From: Panopea generosa
Taxonomy: Eukaryota; Mollusca; Bivalvia; Adapedonta; Hiatellidae
Length of the DNA stretch: 64,000 bases
Assembly: GCA_029582155.1 (NCBI GenBank)
Contig: CM055894.1
Location: 38,245,907 to 38,309,906 of the forward strand
Direction: 5' to 3'
Within the stretch, counting starts at the first letter, position 1. Each line of letters starts with the position of its first letter. The notes below the pieces were generated by a model, which worked only from the letters and a program-made list of their open reading frames with translations, was not told the DNA's origin and made no database searches. Made by a program: the position numbers and the translations under genes. This document shows, one piece after another, positions 10,501-22,679 of the stretch.

Positions 10501-13500
10501 GCGCTAGAGACAAGACAATATCCCAAGCGTTGGCACTAGAGACAAGACAAGATCCCATGCATGGGCGCTAGAGCAAAGACAAGATCCCAAGCGTTGGCGC
10601 TAGAGCAAAGACAAGATCCTAAGCTTTGGCGTTAGAGCAAAGACAAGATCCCAAGCTTTGGCACTAGAGACAAGACAATATCCAAAGCATTGGCGCTAGA
10701 GACAAGACAAGATCCCAAGCGTTGGCGCTAGAGACAAGACAATATCCCAAGCGTTGGCACTAATCCAAAACAAGATCTCAAGCGTTGGCACTAGAGATAA
10801 GACAAGATCTCAAGTGTTGGCGCTAGAGACAAAACAAGATCCCAAGTGTTGGCGCTAGAGCAAATACAATATCCAAAGCTTTGACACTAGAGAAAAGACA
10901 ACATCCCAAGTGTTGGCATTAGATACAAAACAAGATCTCAAGCATTGGCGCTAGAGAAAAAACAAGATCCTAACCATTGGCGCTAGAGCAAAGACAAGAT
11001 CCCAAGCTTTGGCACTAGAGACAAGACAATATCCCAAGCGTTGGCGCTAGAGACAAGACAAGATCCCAAGCGTTGGCGCTAGAGACAAGACAATATCCCA
11101 AGCGTTGGCACTAGAGACAAAACAAGATCCTAAGCGTTGGCACTAGAGACAAGACAAGATCCCAAGCGTTGCCACTAAAGACAAGACAAGATCCCAAGCG
11201 TTGGCGCTAGAGCAAAGACAAGATCCCAAGCTTTGGCACTAGAGACAAGACAATATCCCAAGCGTTGGCGCTACAGACAAGACAAGATGCCAAGCGTTGG
11301 CGCTAGAGACAAGACAGTATCCCAAGCATTGGCACTAGAGACAAAACAAGATCCTAAGCGTTAGCACTAGAGACAAGACAGGATCCCAAGCGTTGGCACT
11401 AAAGACAAGACAAGATCCCAAGCGTTGGCGCTAGAGACAAGACAGTATCCCAAGCATTGGCACTAGAGACAAAACAAGATCCTAAGCGTTAGCACTAGAG
11501 ACAAGACAGGATCCCAAGCGTTGGCACTAAAGACAAGACAATATCCCAAGCGTTGGCGCTAAAGACAAGACAAGATCCCAAGCGTTGGCGCTAGAGACAA
11601 GACAAGATCCCAAGCGTTGGCGCTAGAGACAAAACAAGATCCTAAGCATTGGCGCTAGAGACAAGACAATATTTCAAGCGTTGGCGTTAGAGACAAAACA
11701 AGATCCCAAGCGTTGGCGCTAGAGACAAGACAAGATCCCAAGTGTTGGCGTTAGAGACAAAACAAGATCTCAAGAGTTGGCGCTAGAGACAAAACAAGAT
11801 CCAAACTTTGGCGCTAGAGACAAGACAATATCCCAAGCGTTGGCGCTAGAGACAAAACAAGATCCCAAGCTTTGGCATTAGAGACAAAACAAGATCCCAA
11901 GCATTGGCGCTAGAGACAAGACAATATCCCAAGCATTGGCAATAGTCCAAGACAAGATCCCAAGCGCTGGCGTTAGAGACAAAACAAGATCTCAAGCGTT
12001 GGCGCTAGAGACAAAACAAGATCCCAAGCGTTTGCGCTAGAGCAAATAGAATATCCCAAGCTTTGGCACTAGAGACAAGACAAGATCCCAAGCGTTGGCG
12101 TTAGAGACAAAACAAGATCTCAAGCGTTGGCGCTAGAGACAAAACAAGATCCCAAGTTTTGGCGCTAGAGCTAAGACAAGATCCCAAGCGTTGGCACTAG
12201 AGACAAGACAAGATCCCAAACATTGGCGCTAGAGACAAAACAAGATCCTAAGCATTGGCACTAGAGACAAGACAAGATCCCAAGCGTTGGCGCTAGAGAC
12301 AAGACAATATCCCAAGCGTTGGCACTAATCGAAGACAAGATCCCAAGCGCTGGCGTTAGAGACAAAACAAGATCTAAAGCGTTGGCGCTAGAGATAAGAC
12401 AGGATCTCAAGCATTGGCGCTAGAGACAAAACAAGATCCCAAGCGTTGGCACTAGAGCAAATACAATATCCCAAGCTTTGGCACTAGAAACAAGACAAGA
12501 TCCCAAGCGTTGGCGTTAGAGACAAAACAAGATCTCAAGCGTTGGCGCTAGAGACAAAACAAGATCCCAAGATTTGGCGCTAGATCTAAGACAAGATCCC
12601 AAGCGTTGGCACTAGAGACAAGACAAGATCCCAAGTGTTGGCACTAGAGACAAGACAAGATCCCAAGCGTAGGCGTTAGAGACAAAACAAGATCTCAAGC
12701 GTTGGCGCTAGAGACAAGACAAGATCCCAAGCGTTGGCGTTAGAGACAAAACAAGATCTCAAGCATTGGCGCTAGAGACAAGACAAGATCCCAAGCGTTG
12801 GCGCTAGAACAAAGACAAGATCCCAAGCTTTGGCGCTAGAGAAAAGACAAGTTCCCAAGCTTTGGCACTAGAGACAAGACAATATCCAAAGCATTGGCGC
12901 TAGTGACAAGACAAGATCCCAAGCGTTGCCGCTAGAGCTAAGACAAGATCCCAAGCGTTGGCACTAGAGACAAGACAAGATCCCAAGCGTTGGCGTTAGA
13001 GACAAAACAAGATCTCAAGCGTTGGCGCTAGAGACAAGACAAGATCCCAAGCGTTGGCGTTAGAGACAAAACAAGATCTCAAGCATTGGCGCTAGAGACA
13101 AGACAAGATCCCAAGCGTTGGCGCTAAAACAAAGACAAGATCCCAAGCTTTGGCGCTAGAGAAAAGACAAGATCCCAAGCTTTGGCACTAGAGACAAGAC
13201 AATATCCAAAGCATTGGCGCTAGAGACAAGACAAGATCCCAAGCGTTGCCGCTAGAGCTAAGACAAGATCCCAAGCGTTGGCACTAGAGACAAGACAATA
13301 TCCCAAGCGTTGGCGCTAGAGCAAAGACAAGATCCCAAGCTTTGGCACTAGAGACAAGACAATATCTCAAGCGTTGGTGCTAGAGACAAGACAAGATCCC
13401 AAGTGTTGGCACTAGAGACAAGACAATATCCCAAGCGTTGGCGCTAGAGACAACACAAGATCTCAAGCATTGGCGCTAGAGCAAAGACAAGATCCCAAGC

Positions 13501-14788
13501 GTTGGCACTAGAGACAAGACAAGATCCCAAGCGTTGGCGCTAGAGCAAAGACAAGATCCCAAGCTTTGGCACTAGAGACAAGACAATATCCCAAACATTG
13601 GCGCTAGAGACAAGACAAGATCCCAAGCGTTGGCGCTAGAGCTAAGACAAAATCCCAAGCGTTGGCACTAGAGACAAGACAAGATCCCAAGCGTTGGCGT
13701 TAGAGACAAAACAAGATCTCAAGCGTTGGCGCTAGAGACAAGACAAGATACCAAGCGTTGGCGCTAGAGACAAGACAAGATACCAAGCGTTGGCGCTAGA
13801 GCAAAGACAAGATCCCAAGCGTTCGCACTAGAGACAAGACAAGATCCCAAGCGTTGGCGCTAGAGCAAAGACAATACCCCAAGCTTTGGCACTAGAGACA
13901 AGACAATATCCCAAGCGTTGGCGCTAGAGACAAGACAAGATCCCAAGCGTTGGCACTAGAGACAAGACAATATCCCAAGCATTGGCGCTAGAGACAAGGC
14001 AAGATCCCAAGCGTTGGTGTTAGAGACAAAACAAGATCTCAAGCGTTGGCACTAGAGACAAGACAAGATCCAAAGCGTTGGCGCTAGAGAGAAAACAAGA
14101 TCTGAAGCGTTAGCACTAGAGACAAAACAATATCTCAAGCGTTGGCACTATAGACAATGCAATATCCCAAGCGTTGGCACTAGAGACAAGACAGGATCCC
14201 AATCGTTGACGTTAGAGACAAAACAAGATCTCAAGCGTTGGCACTAGAGACAAGACAAGATCCCAAGCGTTTGCGCTAGAGCAAAGACAAGATCCCAATC
14301 TTTGGCACTAGAGACAAGACAATATCCCAAGTGTTGGCGCTAGAGACAAAACAAGATCTCAAGCGTTGGCGTTAGAGACAAAACAAGATCTCAAGCGTTG
14401 GCGCTAGAGACAAAACAAGATCTCAAGCGTTGGCACTAGAGACAAGACAAGATCCCAAGCGTTGGCGTTAGAGACAAGACAATATCCCATGCGTTGGCGC
14501 TAGAGACAAGACAAGATACCAAGCGTTGGCGCTAGAGACAAGACAAGATACCAAGCGTTGGCGCTAGAGCAAGGACAAGATCCCAAGCGTTGGCACACGA
14601 GACAAGACAAGATCCCAAGCGTTGGCGCTAGAGCAAAGACAATATCCCAAGCGTTGGCGCTAGAGAAAAGACAATATCCCAAGCGTTGGCGCTAGAGACA
14701 AAACAAGATCCTAAGCATTGGCGCTAGAGACAAGACAAGATCTCAAGCGTTGGCGTTAGAGACAAAACAAGATCCCAAGCTTTGGCGC
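7515..14788. repeat. 32-bp tandem array, main block (about 227 copies)
   Basis: Head-to-tail 32-bp units of the type GACAAGACAAGATCCCAAGC plus GTTGGCGCTAGA. Variants include CAAAACAAGATCTCAAG, AATATCCCAAG and TAGAGCAAAGACAAG. Because 32 is not a multiple of three, each frame cycles through three readings and gives pseudo-proteins of about 60 aa on the minus strand (for example near 7921, 8624, 9264, 14500); these are not genes. Higher-order structure is present: a 13-unit (416-bp) duplication, a 10-unit (320-bp) duplication, and segments resembling each other at about 2.7-2.8 kb spacing. Confidence 0.97.
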
Positions 14789-14793
14789 TAGAG

Positions 14794-15264
14794 GACTCAC
14801 ACCACTATTAACTCCCTTGAGTACTCCGGACCTACAGATGAAGGAGGTAGAAATAAAACTCTAGTTCTCTTTTTCTTCTTTTTTCAGGGCTTTGTACTGC
14901 AGTGTTTTGTTTTTTGCTAGCATGAATTAAATGGTCAGTATTTTAGAAATCACCACTAAAAAATTTGATGATGATACCAGCTTTCTGGACAATTCTGTGT
15001 CATTTCAGAATTGTTGGTTCGAACCGCATCTAGGGCGAATAGTTGACATATCGTTACTCTGGAAATTGATAGGTCTCACAAAAGCATTGAATTTAAAAGA
15101 AACCAACCTGGTCAAGGTATACTTTTTTTTCTTTATAATTGCATATCTTGAACCAATGAAGAATTTGAGCCCAGACACATGCTGCAGAATTTAATTTATC
15201 ACTCTGTTTTGGACATAAATGTTACAATGGAGCCCTATGGGAAATGTTATAGTGGTGTGAGACG
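14794..15264. mobile_element. 471-bp MITE inserted in the 32-bp array
   Basis: Non-repeat DNA interrupting the array. The ends are inverted copies: 5' GACTCACACCACTAT and 3' ATAGTGGTGTGAGAC(G). The array sequence TAGAG is present on both sides (14,789-14,793 and 15,265-15,269), and removing the element plus one TAGAG restores a normal 32-bp unit, so this is a clean insertion. The 87-aa frame at 14,931-15,194 has no recognised domain, so the element is non-autonomous. The superfamily is not determined; a 5-bp duplication does not fit Tc1 (TA) or typical hAT (8 bp). Confidence 0.85.
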
Positions 15265-15915
15265 TAGAGACAAGACAAGATCCCAAGCATTGGCGCTAGA
15301 GACAAAACAAGATCCCAAGCATTGGCACTAGAGACAATACAAGATCCCAAGCGTTGGCGCTAGAGACAAGACAATATCCCAAGCGTTGGCACTAATCCAA
15401 GACAAGATCCCAAGCGCTGGCGTTAGAGACAAAACGAGATCTCAAGCGTTGGGGCTAGAGATAAGACAAGATATCAAGCGTTGGCGCTAGAGACAAGACA
15501 AGATCCCAAGCGTTGGCGCTAGAGCTAAGACAAGATCCCAAGCGTTGGCACTAGAGACAAAACAAGATCCCAAGCGTTGGCGCTAGAGCAAAGACAAGAT
15601 CCCAAGCTTTGGCACTAGAGACAAGACAATATCCCAAGCGTTGGCGCTAGAGACAAAACAAGATCTCAAGCGTTGGCGTTAGAGACAAAACAAGATCTCA
15701 AGCGTTGGCGCTAGAGACAAAACAAGATCTCAAGCGTTGGCACTAGAGACAAGACAAGATCCCAAGCGTTGGCGCTAGAGACAAGACAAGACCCCAAACG
15801 TTGGCGCTAGAGACAAGACAAGATCCTAAGCGTTGACGCTAGAGACAAGACAAGATCCTAAGCGTTGGCGCTAGAGACAAGACAAGATCGCAAGCGTTGG
15901 CACTAGAGACAAGTC
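15265..15915. repeat. 32-bp tandem array, right block (about 20 copies)
   Basis: Same 32-bp unit as 7515-14,788, continuing in the same orientation after the MITE. It ends in unique AT-rich DNA at about 15,915. Confidence 0.95.
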
Positions 15916-16570
15916 ATATTCTCTTTCTATCATATGATCGCTTTAAGCTATTTCTAATAAGGTTTCAACATGACCGTGATTTAAAAACAAGTTTTTAAAA
16001 CGTAGACAAACCACGCTCGAAATAATCCTGGATAGAACCAGTAGTAGTCTTTGTTGAAATAATTCTCACAAACTTCGATTGAATTAAACAAAATAATAAC
16101 ATTGATAACCGACACAACTTTTCTTGCCTTTATGCAGCGTTAAATGACTGCTATGAATTGCATTACTCTATATGAGCCGTTTGCAATGACGCTAAAGCAA
16201 ATAACCAGTAAATATACGAACAGCAAGTTATGGTTTGAGAAAAAATTAGATATTGTCATTTATCGTATTAATCGATAAGATAAAATGTTGATAAACAACA
16301 TTCCCATAATTACATGCTATTTAATATGTAATATACCGCCACGATGTCACGGGGCAGATATTTTCTGTGGCCAACAAAACGTAATAATGAGGTGCTATTG
16401 TTATTAACATACTGTTAGTTAAAATGAAATTAAAATTGTCCAAAAACACAAAATATGACATATGCATACGTTTAATTTATTTTTTATTGTATTTATTTGT
16501 TTATTTTTTATTGTGGAAAGGGGAATATATTTCGAATGCCAGTATAATTTTGTTAACATCAATATACTTA
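15916..16570. other. Unique AT-rich DNA, no gene
   Basis: No recognised coding exon or repeat. The frames around 16,419-16,724 overlap the MITE that follows. Confidence 0.4.
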
Positions 16571-16741
16571 CAGTCAAACCTGTCTTAAGCAGCCAGTCAA
16601 GGGAAGGGAAAAAATTTGAGACAGGTTGTTGCTTAATGCAGGTAAAATTGCTCTGGAAATATAGAAAAGGGAAATAGCGAATGTGACTGTTTAAGACAAG
16701 TGGCTGCTTAATAGAGGTGACCACTTATACAGGTTTGACTG
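16571..16741. mobile_element. Tc1/mariner-like MITE, copy 1 (171 bp)
   Basis: Terminal inverted repeats CAGTCAAACCTGT (left) and ACAGGTTTGACTG (right). Left flank TA, right flank TC (mutated). The inner part has TTAAGCAGCCAGTC near the left end and a related reverse-oriented GGCTGCTTAA near the right end. Confidence 0.75.
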
Positions 16742-16774
16742 TCATGCCATTTATATAAATAATAACGGCATATA

Positions 16775-16954
16775 CAGTCAAACCTATCTTAAATAGTCGT
16801 TCAAAGAAAGGAGCAAAATTGGTCTTTTTAAACAGAGTGTTGCTTAATACAAGTTACTTTGCTATGAAAACAGAAAAATGGATAATAGAAAATGTGGCTG
16901 CTTAAGACAGGTGACTGGTCAATACAGAGGTGACCGCTAAATCAGATTTGACTG
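16775..16954. mobile_element. Tc1/mariner-like MITE, copy 2 (180 bp)
   Basis: Ends CAGTCAAACC and GATTTGACTG, flanked on both sides by TA (16,773-16,774 and 16,955-16,956), the target duplication of Tc1/mariner elements. It is a diverged sister of the copy only 33 bp upstream. Confidence 0.78.
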
Positions 16955-16956
16955 TA

Positions 16957-17384
16957 CTTACATTCGTACTCCTTCAATGAACGAATACATAATTGTATTG
17001 TCTATTTCCCATGAACGCATACCAGTGAATAGTCAGTGTTTATGGGATATTACGGTATATCAAAGATACCTTGACTATTTGATAACATATTTTTCACTGA
17101 AACGATAGTTAAAAAAAATCAGTTTAGCCCAACAAACTAACATTTTGAGTCCTAAAGCTGCCGTTATGTGTGAATTTATCCCTATAAACAATTGTACCGT
17201 TACCTCAAGCAATGTCCATTAACCATCATGTTATTTTATTTGATTGTGTGACGTCCCAAATATCTGACTTATTCAAAAACGGTGTCTTTCTCATAAATTC
17301 AGGGACTGTATGCATAAAAATTATACATGTGATCCTTCAATAAGAGAATAAAACGTGGGTTGTAGTAATTAAGATTTAAACTTT

Positions 17385-17387
<3 letters not shown>
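16957..17387. other. Unique DNA, no gene
   Basis: No coding or repeat signature recognised. Confidence 0.35.
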
Positions 17388-17442
<55 letters not shown>

Positions 17443-17457
17443 TTCTCTCTCTCTCTC
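17388..17457. repeat. (CT)n microsatellite
   Basis: About 70 bp of CT dinucleotide with two small interruptions. Confidence 0.95.
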
Positions 17458-17739
17458 ATCACTTCAACCCTTCACGTGTATCTTATTAACGTTTACCTAA
17501 TACGTATAACTAAACAAAGCAATACTACGTGCCAGTCTTCCTAATTCCCTTCACGCTCTTACACCGTACATTAAATTTATTTCCTTCACGATTATTCTAA
17601 TGAAAATAGTTTTATTACAACATTATTTTGACAATATTGGTATGGTCTCGAGCATATGGATTTGAAGTCCGTGTGGTTCCGGCTAAGAATAGAATCACTG
17701 TCTATCTCTGCAGAGGGTTAGGAAACCTCCGAATGGGTG

Positions 17740-18080
17740 CCATGTTCATTTTATCATTTTGTAATGTTCATAATTGTGGTTAAATTACAAATCTCTGTTT
17801 GTTTCCAGGCAGCCATATGAGTGATGGCAAGAATATGATCACTTTGACTCATATACGTTGTAAGAAGTGACAATTTGCGTAACACATTATAATTTACTGT
17901 AACTATGCAATTATGCAGGTATAAAGGTTCTAGGTTCAATCTGCATATTCATTTGTTGGTATTTTTATCAGTATGTTTATTTGTTGTTTTTTCTACATGT
18001 AGAGTGAACCTGGAATCTTCCTTACTGTTGCGTCAAATAACCTGTAATGTGCTGGAACGTCCTTAAACCCCATTAATTCA
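17740..18080 (+). repeat. Dispersed repeat, copy 1 (SINE-like tail)
   Basis: Shares ordered blocks with 39,640-39,930: ATTGTGGTTAAATTA, GTTGTAAGAAGTGACAATTT, AGTGAACC(T/A)GGAATCTTCC, then AATAACCT and a tail AAACCCCATTAATTCATYC. The CATT-type tail and dispersed copies suggest a retroposed short element; its head is not clearly tRNA-like. Confidence 0.6.
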
Positions 18081-18949
18081 TCCATATGGAGCGGAAATAT
18101 AATAAATGAACTTCCATCTTGCATCCTTAACACCTGCTTATAAACATACGTATATAACCCAGAGCAGTTTCATAAACTTGATTCAGTAGTACATACTGGA
18201 ACGTGTCTGACCTTGAAATAATGTGCTAACGTCAAGTTGTCGTGGTTATATCATTATTATATGCATACAATCACGGAATACAACCACTTCTTTTGGTAAG
18301 AACTTCACTTGAGTTGTGTAAATATCCTGGCATTCTGTGCGTAGTTGTTTACAGTTTCCTTTGTTCGGAAATATCTCTACATACATTTGGATATAGTTTC
18401 ATTTACTTATCATTATCGTCAAGGTTATCTCGTTGTAAACATGTTCAGTTTTCATATAGCTTGAACCTATGTTTGAGTTAGAATATAGGTATTTACATCG
18501 TAAACGCTATGCGAGCATTGGCTGCCTATAGCAACTGCAAGAGAACTATTGTTGTTGATGATTTAATCCTATACAATCGGTGTCTCTATAAATATGGGTT
18601 TTTTGTGATGAATACCTTTTATTCCATGTAAGACATAATACAATGTTATAAAAAAACTGTACATGTATCAATACAAGCTATATATTTTTTAACACATTAC
18701 ATGATACCTTTAGATAACATAACATGCATACAATGTCTTACAAGTAATATTTGAAGGGTGAATATAAAAAGAAAATAAAGGAGAGTAGAGAAAGAGCAAA
18801 AATAAAGCAATTAGAAATTTACAGTTGAGAAGATGCGAAGCTCTATGTAGTATAGTTTCGTTATTATAGTTTACACGTTTTCCCATTTATTTTCGTGTGG
18901 TCTAAGTTTGTTTTTGTTTATTGCAATAAGTTTTTCTATTTGCTTGTTG
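18081..18949. other. No gene recognised; possible LINE 3' UTR at right side
   Basis: AT-rich DNA. The right part (about 18,600-18,950) could be the 3' UTR of the minus-strand LINE that begins at 18,950, but no diagnostic end sequence was identified. Confidence 0.35.
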
Positions 18950-21175
18950 TTTTTTTTTTTGTAGATATGGTATGAATGCTTCAATACTGGGAACTATCTT
19001 CGTGTATTTATTCTTTAATATGAAATATTTAGCAAAAAGTTATGGACCCGAGTCCAAAAGTCTCTTACATAGTGACATTCCCAAAATAAATGTTCTAATG
19101 TTTCTGGATATCTCTCACAAAATTCACATAGACTTGCATTAACTATTTACATTTAGATAAAACTTGTTAGTAGGTAATATTCTCATAATGTATTTGTATT
19201 GAAATGATCTTAGTTTTGTGTCTATAGTACTTTTGAAAGGTAGACAGTGAATGGTTTTCCAGTCAAGGTTGTTAAATATTTCTTCCCATTTAAGATGAGG
19301 TTTTATTTCATTATCGTTATTAATTAACTGAATTTGCATTTTATATAACATTCTATTAGGAGAATTACATTTCTTCACTTGATGTAATAACGGTGTTTTT
19401 TCAGTTTCTATTATATTCTCTGTTTTTTTTTGTGTTTCCATCTTTTTTGGTATGCTTTGGGTAATAGTAAAATAATTGAGAAATTCTGATTTTCTAATAT
19501 TGTATAATTGTTTTAATCGTTCAAAAGTATAAAACGTCTTGTGTCTAGAATCATATATACCATTTATTGTTTTGATTCCTAGCTGTAACCATGATTTGCA
19601 AAATAACAAACTGCCTTTACTTTTAATGAAAGAATTATTCCATATATATTGTGTTACTATATTAACATCTTCAATATTAGTTTTAAAATATTTTTTTTGA
19701 CCATGATTCTATTATGTTACATAAAAGAGGCATTTTGTTAAACATAGAATTACCATCTTTGCAATTAAAGTTATTCTAAAAGATGAAGTTTCAACCATAT
19801 TTTTCAATTGATGACATGTAAATATTCTTCCATGCGCCTTTATTGTTTATATCTGTTAATCGTTTAACCCAACTTGCTTTAATTGAATTTATAAAAAGTT
19901 CTATATCTATCATTTTCATACCACCGTTTTCAATATTTTGTATAATGGTTTTACGCTTAACTTTGTCTGGTTTCCCCTTCCATAGAAATTCGAACATTTT
20001 ATTTTTGATTAAGTTTATAGTGTTTATGTTAGGTGATTCAAGCACTGTTAATGGGAAAATTGGTTTTGGTAATGCAAATGTTTTTATTACTGTGATTTAA
20101 CCTAATATCGACAATTTATGTTTATTCCAGTTATCAAGACAGTATTGAAATTGTTTTATTTTTGGATCGTAATTTAAGTCTTTGTGTTTAATTTTATCGT
20201 TAGTGAAAACAATTCCTAGTGTTGATGCTTTTTCATTAGTCCAAACATTTTTTTTATTTTTACAAAATAAGTCAATGGATGTTTTAAAGAGCCTACACGG
20301 AGAATAATAGATTTTTTAGAATTTAACTTTAAACCATAAATTGAGCTAAATCTATCAATTAATAATATTAAAGTTTCGAAAGAAGATTTATTTCCATTTA
20401 ACATAAATGTGGCATCGTCTGCAAAAGCTGTATATTTGAAAATGTTTGTGCGTATCTTTACACCTTCAATATTGTTATCGTTATTTACAGCTTTATATAG
20501 AATTTCTATTGCTAATATAAACAAATATGGAGAAAGTGGGCATCTTTGTCTTACTCCTCTTTTTATATTAAAATAATCTGAGGAACAACCATTATTTAAT
20601 ACACAACTTTGTGCATCATTATAAGATAATTTTATCCATTTGATAAATTCATTACCAAACTTAAACTATTGTAAAGTTTTAAAGATAAAATTATGGTCCA
20701 CACTGTCAAAAGCTTTTTCAAAATCAGCGAAGAATATCAGTCCCGGTCTATTGTCGTTATTTAAGTCGTCAATGCATTAAAAAAATGTCCTTATATTTTC
20801 ACCAATGTAACGTCCTTTTAAGAATCATGTCTGACTGTTATTAATAATGTCTTGTAATACTTTTTTCATTCTATTAGCTATAGTTTTTGTTGCAATTTTA
20901 TAGTCTACATTTAATAAGCTTATTGTTCTCCAGTTTGCCAATAATGAAAGGTCTTTGTCTTTTTAGGTAGAAGCGTTATAATACTTGCTTCTGCAATGAT
21001 GTTAAAGTACCATGCATGTATGAGTAGTTAATCGATTCAATGTAAAATTATTTTATGTCATTCCAAAATATTTTATAAAATTCTGTTGATAATCCATCGG
21101 ACCCTGGACTCTTATTATTTTTCATCTCTTTTAAAGCTATCTTACACTCAGTTAAAATGCCATTACATAATTCTT
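18950..21175 (-). mobile_element. Dead L1/Tx1-like LINE (reverse transcriptase region)
   Basis: Minus-strand conceptual reading, broken into several frames, gives the reverse transcriptase landmarks in order: KNNKSPGSDGL near 21,100, an LKGRYIGENIRTF block near 20,815-20,775, motif A (FADFEKAFDSVDH) near 20,725, motif B (GVRQRCPLSPYLFILA) near 20,550, and the catalytic box FADD near 20,420. Further down are FLWKGKPDKVKRKT, then a C-terminal zinc knuckle (CEFC, then HLFWEC) near 19,100. This order and the WKGKPD/CxxC-HLFWEC end match the L1/Tx1 group of non-LTR retrotransposons. Multiple stops and frameshifts show it is inactive. The endonuclease and 5' end are absent. The intact pieces are 20,216-20,524, 19,791-20,045 and 19,139-19,609. 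Confidence 0.88.
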
Positions 21176-21194
21176 GTTGATCATAAATATGTTT

Positions 21195-21800
21195 TTATTA
21201 TAACGTACATATTACAAAATGATATAAAGAGCGCCAGGCCTAATGGGCCTCTATGTCAGTACCAAAAAATAGAATTAATATGCAATTTAGCTTTTTTTTT
21301 AGATAATCAATAGATAAATGTAGGTAAACAACCTAATGTCCATAATTTTATGGTAAATGAGCAGGTAGATGTATATATAGCGTTTCGCCTGTTAAATATG
21401 CCTTTATTAAAATGTTTGCCACCTTTGAGAGTTGTTCTTTTGAAATTTTATTTTCGAACGTTTCATAGTCTCTGGTTTCGATAACATAACATCCCATAGG
21501 ATTTAATTTCTTAAGTCTATATAAAAAGACACATGCTTATAAGACATGTTCAACTGGACCGGCAAAGTCTCTGATAAGTAATTTTGTCTACGTTTCGCCT
21601 CGTTTTACTTTTCTGTGGAAGAATACCACACCTCAAGTGTGCCAGAATTAATCGTTCACTTTTAATAAGCGACGAATTCACATATGGTTCACTACATACG
21701 TTCTGAATCGTACGGTTCAAAATAATTGAGTAATAGCCTCTTACAATATTATATAGAATCCATGTTTATAGATGGTTTTAATGTATTGTTAAATTAAATC
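21195..21800 (-). mobile_element. 3' end of a second LINE family (5'-truncated)
   Basis: Minus-strand sequence aligning with 59,515-60,150 over roughly 500 bp. Shared blocks (plus strand) are ATAACGTACATATTACAAAATG, AGGATTTAATTTCT, AGTCTATATAAAAAG, CATGCTTATAAGACATG, GGCAAAGTCTCTGATAAG, TTCACATATGGTTCACTA and TGATACAGCCA. The minus-strand translation at 59.8 kb has a VEDE-H...C..Y cluster, as in the C-terminal domain of several invertebrate LINE proteins. It abuts the 5' broken end of the L1/Tx1-like element, so the two are nested or juxtaposed. Confidence 0.65.
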
Positions 21801-22269
21801 ATTTAAGTGATACAGCCAATAATGCAGTAAGAATACAACTAATTTACAGTAAAGGAATAATGTTCCAGTATCAACACAAACTAACTCAAAAAAGCTTAGT
21901 GTTGCGCTATATTCTTGTCAGGCCTTCAAGCATCATATAAACCTCTATATTCTTGACAGGCCATCAAGCATCATATATACCTCCAATTAGAATGCTGGCA
22001 ATTAGCTAAGTACAAACATGTTAATATTTTCAAATTTACTTACGTAATGTATTATTTTCATTGATCCAATAATACTCAATTAAACTAATTTTAAAAAGAT
22101 AGTTAATGCGTGACTCTAAAATAATAATAACAATATTGTTACAGAATTACATAGTTCCATTATTGAGCGCCATGTATGTAGTTCAAAATAAGGACAGAGT
22201 CATAAATTACTGTGAAGTTTGAGGATAGGGGTCAATACTTGCAGGAAAGCACCTTTGTATTGAAATACA
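21801..22269. other. Unique DNA with one short duplication
   Basis: A short direct duplication (TATATTCTTGTCAGGC / TATATTCTTGACAGGC, then CAAGCATCATATA) lies at 21,909-21,980. No gene seen. Confidence 0.4.
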
Positions 22270-22670
22270 CACTGAAGGATGTCCATATGCTCGGAGCTTG
22301 TTTTGATCACAGGAGCTTGTTGTGGACACACGAGGCGAAATGCTCCTAGCTCAGGTATACTGGAACATGTTCACATGCTGGAAGCTTAATGAGGCCATAG
22401 GAGCACGTTGTGGTCACACGAGGTGAAATGCTCCCAACGCAGATATACTGGAGCATGTTCACATGTTTGGAGCTTATTGAGGTCACGGGAGCATGTGGTC
22501 ACACGAGGTGAAATGCTCCTAACTCAGGTATACTGGGGCATGTTCACATGTTGGGAGCTTATTGAGGTCACGGGAGCACGTTGTGGTCACACGAGGTGAA
22601 ACGCTCCCCAAATCAGGTACACTGGAGCATGTTCACAAGTTGGGAGCTTATTGTGGTCACACGAGGTGAT
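22270..22670. repeat. Tandem repeat of about 88 bp (4-5 copies)
   Basis: Repeats of a segment with GTCACACGAGGTGAAATGCTC, a CAGGTATACTGG block, GCATGTTCACATG and GGAGCTTATTGAGGTCA. GAGGTGAAA-type anchors occur near 22,330, 22,420, 22,508 and 22,595, with a last partial copy near 22,662. The 63-aa frame at 22,408-22,599 is repeat sequence. Confidence 0.88.
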
Positions 22671-22679
22671 TTCAGTAGG

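Noticed and set aside
7921-14682. Repeated 60-aa proteins on the minus strand
   Set aside because: They are readings of the 32-bp repeat, which lacks stops in several phases. There is no gene structure.
14931-15194. 87-aa protein in the MITE
   Set aside because: No domain, no homologous repeat copy to show conservation, and it lies in a non-autonomous element.
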